Source: Datnioides undecimradiatus | Lineage: Eukaryota; Chordata; Actinopteri; Lobotiformes; Datnioididae | Direction: 5' to 3' | Length of the DNA: 64,000 bases | Assembly (NCBI GenBank): GCA_008933995.1 | Contig: WARS01000026.1 | Coordinates: 5,718,501 to 5,782,500, forward strand | Shown: positions 1 to 10,564 of the stretch, in pieces | Position numbering within the stretch: position 1 is the stretch's first letter | How the letters are laid out: every line of letters begins with the position of its first letter | The notes under the pieces: model-generated | What the model saw: the letters and a program-made list of their open reading frames with translations, nothing else | What the model was told of the DNA's origin: nothing | The model's database searches: none | Position numbers and translations under genes: made by a program

Positions 1-2543
1 AATAGAAGACAATAAACTAATATTTGAATATTGTAATATCCAATGTTTTATTTGCATTGATTTTTATCTCTCAAATATTTCCATTGTTGACACTGTTCCA
101 GTTTCCTGACTGCAGGAATAATCCCCCCATAACCTAAACAGAAGATTAGTGCTTTATTAATACAGTGTCATTTTTCTATCAGCATTTCACTATTAACCAT
201 AATTAGCATGCACAGTCGACTACTGATATGCATTGTGAACAAGCAGGGGATGTTTAAGAAAAAAAAAAAAATTAAAAACCACTCCTTCCCTTTCCCTGCA
301 GCGAAAACAATGCTGCATGAGAGAGAATATTACAGACTGTGCTGCAATGATGAACATTTCCTCCTGTTTCATGTTTAACCCTGCTCATTTCCCACAGTAA
401 GAACTCCGGAAACACACAAGTGTGCACAGCAGCTTGGGGGGAAGATGACTGATGGCTTGTTGTCATGATGTTTGGGATTCTGCCGACTCGAAGCCTCTTG
501 GCTCACTGAAGCTGTGAAGCGCTGCAGTACATACTACAGGCTATTGTTGAAAAGTCCTGGTATTAGCAAGGTATTGCTTCATTGTCACACTGTTGAGCCT
601 GTGCAGAATGCAGTTACCTGTAATGTCCCCGGCCATTTGCACAGTAGTTGCATTGGATTTATGATTATGGCACATGTACTGTGACAGATGTCATACTATT
701 CAACGATGAAGCAAGGACAATTATTCGAATTTCACACCGTGGGTGCATAGATTTTTTTGTTTTCAGAAGGTATTCCCTGGACTGTGTGTGGGCCGGGTAT
801 ACACTAAGCTAAACCTTACTTCTGACATCACTATTTTTCAAAAATGTCAATATTTGAGAAACACAGACATGCTCTATCAATCATATAGATAGCCATCTTT
901 CAGCCGGTCAATGTGCCACACTTGAATAGCTGTGTCTGTGTCTCTGCTCTGACCCTTTCTCTCTTTGTCTCTTGCTTTATTCCTCTTTGTCCCTCAGCCA
1001 CATTACAACTCTATCATGATGCCACATTGATGAGCCTGAGCTCCATAAACATGGCATAGATGGCTGTCATCTGCCCATCCTGGAACTGCATTAACGGCAG
1101 TGACCTCTCTGGCTGGTGGTGACAGTCGTCTGTCAGCGCTGGTTAATTCTCGGTCTTGTGAGGGTCAAGAGCTGATGTATAATGAGGCTTGACAGTGTTG
1201 GGGAGAGAGACAAGGGTCTGGTGTCAACAGTGGCTGTAGCATCATGTCAGCAGCGTCAGGCTGAGGGTTCAATTCGAACCACGGAGGTAATCCAAGCACG
1301 GACTCACTGATCCCAGGGCCTCGACTGCCTATTGACACACATCACAGCACGGAGGCAAAACAAATTAGCATCAATCAATATTGTCTCCCTCGTCCTGCCT
1401 CCTGACACAGCCACCCAAGTGCTGCCATGTTTACCTCAACTCCAGTCAAAACAATACAGACAATAGCGAACATGATGCAAAATGCCTGCACTGGGTTTAG
1501 AGAGGATGTTTTGTTCGGGGGCTGGAGTGGGGGATCCTGGGCAGAGTATTCACATTTCTGGTCTGTGTGTGAATAGTGTGCAAAATTTGGTTTGAGGGAA
1601 ATCAAATCTCAAGGATCTATTTCACCTAAATTGTGAAATTACTTGCTTTCTCAATTCTGAAGCCATCTTATGCAGAATTTGTGGTTTAGGGGAAACAAGC
1701 TGTGCAGAGGAAAGGAGCCTCGGCTCAACATCACTTTTTTCGTTGTTGTTTTGTTTTATGTGATAATATAACTTCTGTTGCATAAAGGTGCTGGGCAGTG
1801 ATGTGGAACAACACTTCAAATATGCTAATCAAACATATGGCACAAACACGGATTGCTGTTCTTGTCCTACAAGATAAAAAGGTTACTTGGTTTTAAATGT
1901 AATTTGAATACGTCCGAGGGCTGTAATAGGCTGAGGCTGCTGCATTTTTAAAAATTCGTTTGCATACGAGGAAAGCAGAGATTGCTCACACCTGTTTTTT
2001 TTCCTCTCTCCCATCTCTTCTTCTTTTCCCCTCTCTGCAACCCCTTCCCGCCCCCACCACCACCACCCCCTCCCTCTGCTGAAAGCCATTACAGAAATAC
2101 AATTTCTAATACCTCCGCACAGGTCTTCGATCGACTGCAAACAAATTTATATTCAGGCGGTAAACAGAAAGCTGCAGAGATTTATTTATTGAGTGTGGAG
2201 GAGAGAAACAAGCTAGCGCGTGAACCCTGAGTAACCTCCGAGCTGACATGAAGATGGATCAGTGCACCCTGCAAATGCATGGAGAGAAGGGATATATTGC
2301 ACTCAGTCATTCAGCACATCGCTGCCTGTAGAATCCCATTAACTCCCACAGCTGGGACCATATTTCTGTGTTGTAAGAATGCAGTTAGAAGTTGTTCATT
2401 ACGCTGAATTATTTTGTAATTACTGCAGACTTAAAAGACATTGGAAATATTGTCCAAATAAAACGATAACAACAGTAACAGATCGTTAACTTTTAGTTTA
2501 GAGTGTTTTTAAAAAATAGTTTATCTCTGCGGTTGTCTGTGAC

Positions 2544-2547
2544 ATAA

Positions 2548-2611
<64 letters not shown>
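2544..2611. repeat. (AAT)n microsatellite
   Basis: About 68 bases of AAT/TAA trinucleotide repeat with one interruption near its left end. It is a simple sequence repeat, likely length-polymorphic. Confidence 0.95.
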
Positions 2612-2612
<1 letters not shown>

Positions 2613-3585
2613 TATACATGAATTATTACTATATTTTCCAGTCTAGCGCGCCAGGGCAAATAAATAACTCAAACAATAATTATTATATATAATATAAGAA
2701 TTGTAGTCTTTTATCTTAACTGGTAAGTCAAGCCAATCAAATAAAACAGAACTGAAGCTCTGTAAAATAAAACATGCAACTGTGTTTAAGTTTGGGGGGG
2801 GGGTTGTTGTTTTTTGCAATTGTTGGATTTATTGAACAATTTAGAAACCAGCTCTGTTTAAACTTAAAGAAAAACGATCAAACTGCTTGAAGATTTTACA
2901 TGAACACTGGACACGAATACATCAGAATATTATTAGCTTTGTTCATTAATTCCCGTTATGTCAAATGTTTGCCAGGAGCCTGAGCGACACGCACTGATGT
3001 GTGCGTTAGAAAGTAGGTCACCAGACTTAAGGAAAAAAAAAAAAAAACAACTTGTGCTGCACTGTGCAGCTCCTTGACATTTTCACTTCTGTACTGGAGG
3101 TAAAATTGCTGGGCTGCTGGCTGAGTTCCCGTTGCACCAAAACACAGGCCACTGGCATTATTTGCTTTTTCCTTTAGCAGCCCCACAGCCTCAGACTTGA
3201 ACGTGTTACTTTCAGCTCATCTGTACACGTAGTTTGAGAGTGAATCTGTGCTGTTTTTTGTAACTGTAGCTTTGAATAGCAGCATGCAACACTGTTTACT
3301 TATACATGAAAAGAAGCACACGCTGATTCATCCCTGGCTTAACGTGCTGGGAGGAAAAAGCACAAAGCTAGAATCAGATTTTTGGACTTTAGCAGACATG
3401 AAGGACAACAAGCTCTCTTTTTGACGGACGGAGCAGCTACTTGGGCTGAAGACGTCGCCTCTGTCAGTCACAACTTCTTGATCTCAATTTTTTTGTATTT
3501 GTTCGAGGCTAATTACAAATCTGCTGCCGCTGAACTTCTAAATACCAGCTGTCACGACCTCTGAACCCATTAAGTGTGCCTTTCA

Positions 3586-3720
3586 CATGACCTAAGCCCT
3601 CTGCTAAAGAGGGCCTCGGGTTTTCAAGAAGCCCTTGCCAATTTGCATAATCCATTAGCTGCATCAATGTAGGTCTATATTATGCAAATGTGGCTTTTGG
3701 GGAACGAAGTTTTCATTGTT
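3586..3720. promoter_or_regulatory. Candidate upstream element with paired octamers
   Basis: The octamer ATTTGCAT lies at 3641-3648 and its inverted copy ATGCAAAT at 3682-3689. A SOX-like CATTGTT follows at 3714-3720. A short perfect hairpin (GCCCTCT, 5-base loop, AGAGGGC) lies just left, near 3597-3615. Octamer plus SOX sites are known in the mouse Hoxb1 autoregulatory region, which is why this cluster about 0.5 kb upstream of the start codon is listed. It is a motif-only call. Confidence 0.3.
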
Positions 3721-4015
3721 GTCGTGAAAAATAATCAAAATACCCGAATCTGACCCAAAACTCATTTCTCTTCAGGCCCCAAAACCCTGTGTGTAATACT
3801 AGCATGACGTCATAGCCTACCTGTCTGCATAGTGAGAGGCCCGTGAAGGCCCTCGGCAGCTGCTGAAGGATGATGACAAACTTCATTATTGTCTTTGAGG
3901 ATGTTTGTAGTTTTTTGGCCTGCGTGCTGCGACCATGCGTGACGCCATTAAAATGTTGACCTGAGGTGAGTTTCTCAACTTGCTCGCTCGGCTTAATCAG
4001 TGTTGTCCTCTCGGA

Positions 4016-4073
4016 TGACAGAGATGTCCAGCTATTGGCCGAGACCAGGAGGGCACGTCATCTCCATCAATCA
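4016..4073. promoter_or_regulatory. PBX-HOX plus PREP/MEIS motif pair upstream of hoxc1a
   Basis: CCATCAATCA at 4064-4073 reads TGATTGATGG on the minus strand, an exact fit to the PBX-HOX1 (Exd-Lab) consensus TGATNNATNN. TGACAG at 4016-4021 is a PREP/MEIS core, and an inverted CCAAT box (ATTGG) lies at 4033-4037. The group ends 130 bases before the start codon. Mouse Hoxb1 maintains its rhombomere 4 expression through the same site types upstream of its promoter, so auto- or cross-regulation by group-1 Hox proteins is inferred. Confidence 0.5.
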
Positions 4074-4203
4074 GGGACTGCTGTTTCTCCTCTGAGGAAT
4101 GTCCCCACGGTCGTCCAGCCGCCTGACCATGCGTTGCTGGATGCATGAGAGGCCGGGCATGAAGTGAAACCCCGTCCAATGATTATGCAGGGGAGAGGTG
4201 ATA

Positions 4204-7200
4204 ATGACTTCCTATCAAGAGTTAACGGCCGAAGGGGAGAGTAGCCCTCTGTTCGCGGACTGCTGCCGAGCAAAAGAGGTCATAAACCGGGACCCGGACG
4301 GCACGACTCATCCTGAACTCGGCGGTCGTGATGAGGAGGGGAAACTGGAGGTTGAAGTAGCCTCAGGATTTAATACACCGCATCCCCGGTACTTAACTCT
4401 CGCCAACAGTTTGACTCTGTGCACCTCTTTGGACAGCCCTACTCCCCCTCCTCCTCCTGCTGCTGCACTGTGTGAGACTCTCGGGGGCTTCTCGACACCG
4501 GCCTGCCCCCACTCGTCCCGTGTCCCCTGGCGGTGCAGGGCGCAGGGGCAGGGCTCTCCAGGACGCGAATATTGCGCGTCAAACAACAACGAAACGCCAC
4601 AGTCCGGTTTTGGGTCACTTCCAGAGCATATTCAAATCTTCTCCCACAATGGCCCCGAGATTCATGTCGCCGTGGGGAGTTCAGCTGGCTCGGACTGTAA
4701 CGTAGCTGATCTGGATGTAAACAGTAAAACTTTTGAGTGGATGAGAGTGAAGAGGAGTCAGCACCGGGCGGGTAAGCTTTCTGTCTGTCAGGGGAGACTG
4801 GGCAGGACAAGAGATTTAAAGCAACCATGAGACGTAAAAATATATTCAGGATAAATGAGTTTATATTTATTTTTAAGCCTTGGATAACTTTCATTCGGAG
4901 TTTAGAAAGTTCGGTAGAAGTTTTCTCTTTGAGCTGGAAAAAAGTGGGGGGAAAATAGCTGACGTGTTTGGTGCGTCACCGTGCACAATTTCCTCCGTCA
5001 CCAACAAACTCAAGTTGATGTTATATTTATATATTTATAATTGAACACCTTTAATAGCAGTTTAAAACGTTCGAAAGGCACCAATAGCTGTTTACTCGAC
5101 GCCACATTTGAATATGCACATGAGGACCGGGTTTTCCTTAACGGTGCCATGTTAATGTCTGTTAGGTTATTTAACATGTTCGCTCCACCTTCTGTTGCAA
5201 GTAGGATTTAGACCGCACACATAAAGAGAGTGAGGTACAGTAAAAGGCCTTCTTAGCAACAGTGGATATTCAACCCAGAAAATGATCAATTATTTACCCT
5301 TGCCCTTACTAACCAGTAGCCTTTGAATAATGCAACAGACCACTGCCTGTCGAGACTCACAGGAAGTTGAGTAAAACTTACTCCTGCAAGCTGGAGTGCT
5401 CCCTGAGTATTGATTAGTTGTCTGTTTGTAATGAAAGCCCTTGTGTATTGATTTCAGTTTGCAGCACCTTTACATGTGTCCACCTTTTTAACATAATTGC
5501 TGTCACAGATCATCATTTCCCTGACTGATGAGTCCTGGGCAGAGAGCCCACAGAAGAATACACCCCAGGCTTTAAAAAAAATCATACCGATAGCCTACTA
5601 ATGTGAAAAACGCCTATCAATCCTCAATTTTATATGAGTTATAGTATCTTTTATAGATCCTTCATTCGATCAATAGTGTCAGCTGACTGACTGGGAACTG
5701 TACTTGGGTTGGGTTTCATAAATTTTACATGGATGAAGATTTACTACAATGGTGGTCCAGTCTTGTCTTTTTTCCAGAGCACAGTCTCTGTCTGCTGTAA
5801 GTGTGCTGCTGACCCAAATGTTCAGTCACCAAAGATGCAGGTTGCTCATTACTGCAGACTGTTTGGGGTATAATAGGCCTGAGTTCCTCTGCAAGGAACA
5901 CAACAAACACAACACTGCTGCAAAACTCACATTAGTATGTGAAATGATGTGGAGTGAACACAATATTTCTATTGCTGTTACATAATGGAGCCAGTGTCAC
6001 CTTTGATCTGGCTGCAGTGTTGCATGATAATATGCACATAATTTGTGCACTCTCAAAATTCAGAGAAGCTGGTACAAAGGCGTGTATTAACACAGCTTGT
6101 GAAACTTGAATTCCTGATTAGGACGTGGATAGAGAGTCAAAAGGTGATGTCTCCGTTCATTTTCAAGCACAAACTGTCAAAAACACTTCAAGGTGCTGAT
6201 TAATAGGTAGGGATGTGCTCGATAAACATTTTTCTTATGATGTGGCTGGAAGAGGAGCAAAGGGTGGCTTTTGATTTATCAAGAAAATTACACTGTAAGA
6301 TGCAACAAACACAAAACTACAATTTCTAGAGTTTTCTACATACACCTACATCAGAATTTAGATTAGTGGGCAGATATTTCTGGGTTGATGCTCTTTTGAA
6401 GGAGACAAAAGGTCACAACAGTACCTCTGACTGGCCTAGGAGTCGTCTTATTCATAAAACACATTAACCACTCATCTGATCCAAATCTGTGCACTTGAGG
6501 AAGCCATTTGCTCACACCCACCCACGCACACAAAGACATCTCCTCTCAGTACTGTTAGTGTCTTTGTAACCTCTTTCTGTAGCTCTCTGAAGGGGGATCA
6601 TCTGTAGGAGTAACTCATTAGCGCTACTGTGTAACTTGTAAAAGAGTCATTAGTGAAAGTATGCTTTCCTCTGGAGGTTGTATTGGTTTTGGCACAAAAC
6701 AAAGTCTTGCGTATTCTTCCATGTTGAAAGGCCTCCACAGACCTGCAGTAACCTGATCTCCTGGCTCAGTGTATATACTCCCAGTGCGTCATTCTTCAAT
6801 TATGCTTTGACAGCACCTGAATTACTGTGGGCTGGATGCCCAGATGACTGAGGCAATGTGTATCGATCTATCCCTTTTCTTCTTCGCTCTCCTTGGCTTG
6901 GAAGGCCCTTCCATTCCCTTTGCTGGCTGGCTATTTTTAAGCGTGCAAGTCATTCCTCAAATATTTAGTTTGATTCTTTTATGCCTTCTGGCCGGCATCA
7001 ATTCTATTATCTTTGCAGCCATTAATCAGAATGTGCATGTGATTTGCACTCGAGAAAGCTGAAGTTCATAATTACGTACAGTTCCTCTGCATTGCTTCTT
7101 CATATTCGCTGCCCTCTAATTCTCAGGCTCGCCTACCTTGACATTCATTTTGTTAAAACACAGATGTCGACATTTATCCTATAACTGACCTTTCCATCTG

Positions 7201-8804
7201 CTATGCTTTTCCAAGTGGCTGGAGGCCTGTTAACCTTCCTTTCTATGAATTGTGGTGGGAGACACTGCACTACACCTGGCACACTGGCTCCATTATGCAG
7301 CAGCAGCACATTTTCTCACAGGCAAAGACTCACTGACGACTTACGCACAATGTCAGCAATGAAAAATCAAGATATGGCCGCGGTTCCTGTCATTCATTGC
7401 ACATAAGTAGCACAGATGATACTTTAATGTGTGACCCAGAAACCTTAGAGGAAAAAATGGAGACATTTGTCATTAATGCAGTGTTTGAAAGGATTTGTAA
7501 ACTGTTAAACTGTCATTGACACAGAAAGGCCCAAAGGCAAATTATTAATGATTCTGACGAATATGGTTAATGGACTGTAAACTCTACCAAGTTGTTTTGA
7601 AATCGCCAAACAATTCTCCGACTACATTTCTATCCACTTTGCTACGTATCCGCAATAGGAGACTGTGCATTTTCTTCTACTTTTTGGTGAACTTTGTCCA
7701 GGGCCCACTTTAGAAGCAACCCTCATCACAAAGCAGATGTGAACCGTTCAAATATTTCACAGTCAGGTCAATTCAAACCTTAAATTTTCACGCCCTCGTC
7801 TGTGATGTTGCGTGAGATTGTATTATACTGCACAGGTGTTTCTGTTATTGTGTCCACACCTCTAGATGACACACAATCCCCCATCCACCTGTTTGTTTTA
7901 CAGCATCGAAAGAATTTGCAATGTGCCTATAGGCAATTGCTGAAGTTGATACCATGGTGGAGTATATACTTGATATGTAGACAGAAAAATGGCTCCCGGG
8001 TGAAGACTTTAAATCAACAAACTGGCTCAGGGTCCAATTCCTATAAATCGGTTTTCTTGGAAATCCCTTTATTTAATTCTTGAATATTTGTTTTAACTCA
8101 CTTCTTCACAATCATTATTATTCATGTATATTACTCATTATCACACAAATTTATCACTATCAAAGTTATCTATAATAAATATATTTAATTTGTTAAGATT
8201 TATCCAAAAATTATAACCACATATAAATGACACGGGCCAAAGTTTATTATACGGGATTTGTTTTTCCTGTTTTTACTCTGGAATAATTTTTCATCTTATT
8301 TCCTGGATATGGGCGTGGATAATTTTATTCTGAAGGGTTTTGTGCTTCTTTTGTGAGTAACCTCATTGATCTCGCTGACGACTGTTTTCTGGCCCTCTGT
8401 TCCCAGCCAGGATGCACATGACCTGCGGTTTCAGTATTGTTGGCCCGGGCCTCGGTGCTGTGGAAGCTGGATGCAGCAGCATCTGCACGGACGGCCATCC
8501 CACGGTGAACGGGGCCCCGAGGACCAGCTTCAGCACCAAGCAGCTGACCGAGCTGGAGAAGGAGTTCCACTTCAACAAGTACCTGACGCGGGCCAGGCGG
8601 GTGGAGGTCGCCAGCGCCCTGCAGCTCAGCGAGACGCAGGTGAAAGTTTGGTTTCAGAACAGACGCATGAAGCAAAAGAAATTACAGCGAGACGGGCTGC
8701 TCAGCGACCTGGGGCCCTCGGCACCGCACTCACATGCCGACACACTGGACACCTGCCCCTCTCCTGGACCGTCCCCGCCAAAACACCTGCCCCTGAACTC
8801 CTGA
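4204..8804 (+). CDS. hoxc1a: Homeobox protein Hox-C1a (two exons)
   Basis: This is a paralog-group-1 (labial-class) Hox transcription factor, expected to act in the nucleus with PBX/MEIS partners in hindbrain and anterior patterning. Exon 1 is 4204-4771 and exon 2 is 8407-8804 (phase 1 intron, donor GTAAGC, acceptor TTCCCAG), giving 321 residues. The ATG at 4204 is the first after an in-frame TGA at 4180; the upstream GTG is not needed. The PBX-binding motif TFEWM is at residues 176-180. The homeodomain spans about 224-283, with [19 protein letters not shown] and [11 protein letters not shown], including W48, Q50 and N51. The N terminus lacks the MNSFLEY start of HOXA1/HOXB1, and the 44-residue linker between the WM motif and homeodomain is unusually long. 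Synteny with cbx5, hnrnpa1 and nfe2 assigns it to HoxC. Group-1 identity is near certain; the C1a name rests on synteny. Confidence 0.88.
4772..8406 (+). other. hoxc1a: hoxc1a intron
   Basis: This 3.6 kb intron is longer than the sub-kilobase intron typical of mammalian group-1 Hox genes. No coding exon is apparent inside it. Around 6.84-7.08 kb there is a complex, non-repetitive stretch with TAAT cores and no simple repeats that might be a conserved intronic enhancer. I cannot test conservation from one sequence. Confidence 0.6.
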
Positions 8805-10320
8805 GCTACAAGAGCGTTACCATGCGTTTAACAGCCAGGGCGCCTGCCTGCCTCCCTGCCTGGCTGCAGATGTTTTGATTCCCGTTTGCATCGGTTTCAA
8901 TCAGGCTTCACCATTATTTGCTTACCACGATGGATGCTTATCGCAAGAAGCGCAATGGCAAGTTTCTTCATGCAAGAACGGGTCAAAGCAATTTGTCATC
9001 CTCCCCGGCTTCAGACTGACGCTCTGATTTGAATATTAAAATTCAAGTCATTCCATCGCGCTCCCATCTACACAATGTAAACGAAGAGAAACAAAATTCT
9101 ATTAATTGTCCATAGAAACGGCGGCAGGCTATTTGTCTATTTATATTGTGCACTTTATTCAGGAAATGGCTTTACTTGAATATATTGAGCCTTTCCTACA
9201 GGACGCCTTCCTTCTGTTTTCTGTTAAAATAACACAAATATATATATTTATTAATTTAAGGTCCGTAGTTGAAAATGTTTATTTTACATGCACTGGAAGA
9301 AAACAGATTTTATTAACCTTTACTAACTATTGTACCAAATAACACAGTTGCTCTCTTAATCAGTTCGAGTCCCATTATTATGGAAATTTCTTTTATTATA
9401 TCTCGAAATAATAAAAAAAGCTGTTTGTCTCTGACAGCCCACATTTGAGGAGAGTGCACCTGTTGTAGACAAACATCTTCGACCTGATGTGCTAGCGAAT
9501 AATTACCAGGCTAATTTACCAGAGCTGTAATGCTACTTTAATGTTGTCGGCCCATATTTTGTCCGGTTTTAAGGTTTTCATTATCCCTCGTCCACGGAGA
9601 GATTAAAATGCCATAATTGACTGATAGATTTATTGACCGCTCGTATTACGGGTATTGATCCGTGGTGATCCATCTATTTGAGGCGCAAATCTGGGAGCGT
9701 TTGCATGCATCTGTAACTGCATGTTAATGGAATGTAGAAACATCACGATCGGGAGTTGTTGCGTCTTTTATTACCCCTATACATGCATCAGAAAATGATA
9801 ATTTAGCTTGAACACTCATGCGGGAGAGCAGACAATAAAACGCTGTCTGTGCTGTTTTGCAGATCAACCAATAAATTGCGTGGCCCCAGCAGTTCGAGCA
9901 GCTAAATATTCCTTCCAGATTCGCATCTCATCTCATATAAAGTAAACGATTGTAAACTCGGCCCTTAAACACTGTTATGCGCCCGGTATCGCAATGCGTT
10001 TCTGTCATGTTAATGTCTGTTCTAATATCAGGATATGAGCCATCAGCTACATTAATTCTCTGCGAGGGAATATTTTTGTTTAGTTTTCAATTAGCGGTGT
10101 TTGCACTGGATGTGAGAGGTGCCAGAGCCAAAGCGGATATTAATGACAACAAAGGAATTCAAAGCAGCTTGTTGTAGCTTGGAAATACAAAAGCAAGAAT
10201 AAAAAAATAATAAATTAGGTCTGTGTTTTATAGATGTCGTGATTGAAATTTGTTGTGTAAATGATATATTATTATAATAACTAGATAGAGGAATGGACGT
10301 GAAGATTGCAAGGCCAAGCT
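8805..10320 (+). other. hoxc1a 3' UTR and immediate 3' flank
   Basis: No coding signal follows the stop codon. The poly(A) site is not clear: several A/T-rich hexamers exist, including AATAAT/ATAAAA near 9.40-9.42 kb and AATAAA near 9.83 and 9.87 kb. The stretch 9.48-9.96 kb is complex and carries PBX-HOX-like cores, TGATAGATTT at 9622-9631 and TGATCCATCT at 9666-9675, suggesting a regulatory element. Confidence 0.4.
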
Positions 10321-10343
10321 AATGTATGCAGTTACACCAGAGT

Positions 10344-10364
10344 TCACCTCTCACCTCTTGACCT
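10344..10364 (-). promoter_or_regulatory. Candidate DR2 retinoic-acid response element
   Basis: On the minus strand, AGGTCA is followed after 2 bases (AG) by AGGTGA, a DR2. After one more base comes a third half-site, AGGTGA (DR1 to its neighbour). It lies 1.5 kb downstream of the hoxc1a stop. Further half-sites (TGACCC near 10388, GGTGACCT near 10433) and a TAAT core follow within 100 bases. Mouse Hoxb1 has a DR2 RARE downstream of the gene. Function is inferred from motif and position. Confidence 0.45.
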
Positions 10365-10564
10365 TTGTCTTGCCTCGGGACAACGATGACCCGGTCAGTG
10401 GCTCGGAGAGAGAAAGGTGCACCATTAATTCGGGTGACCTCGAAGTCTGAGCTTTTTCTGCTCCTTTCTTTCATTTTCTCTCTTTTCCCCCTCAACAACT
10501 CCAAAGGCTTTTGTTCTGGTGGTGGGTCTCTATGTCCACACAATAATATTTCATCAAGCTGAAT

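Larger units (their letters stand above)
1..4015. other. Non-coding 5' flank of hoxc1a
   Basis: I see no coding exon here. No second homeobox (WFQNRR signature) was found on either strand, so a neighbouring hoxc3a or hoxc4a would lie further left. The stretch holds an AAT microsatellite near 2.55 kb, an A-run near 3.03 kb, and a C-rich tract at 2047-2076 that could form a G-quadruplex on the minus strand. A more complex segment at about 3.56-3.74 kb has octamer-like sites. Short open frames here look like chance frames. Confidence 0.6.

Noticed and set aside
1262..1282. tRNA B-box-like palindrome GGTTCAATTCGAACC
   Set aside because: No matching A box, cloverleaf or SINE body was found around it, so it is not called a tRNA or SINE.
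1..4000. Possible hoxc3a remnant
   Set aside because: No homeobox-like sequence could be read on either strand in this interval.
4308..4894. Overlapping open frames opposite hoxc1a exon 1
   Set aside because: They are shadows of the coding exon, and the WM motif frame is clearly the real one.
8325..8675. Minus-strand open frame opposite hoxc1a exon 2
   Set aside because: It is a shadow of the GC-rich homeobox exon on the other strand.
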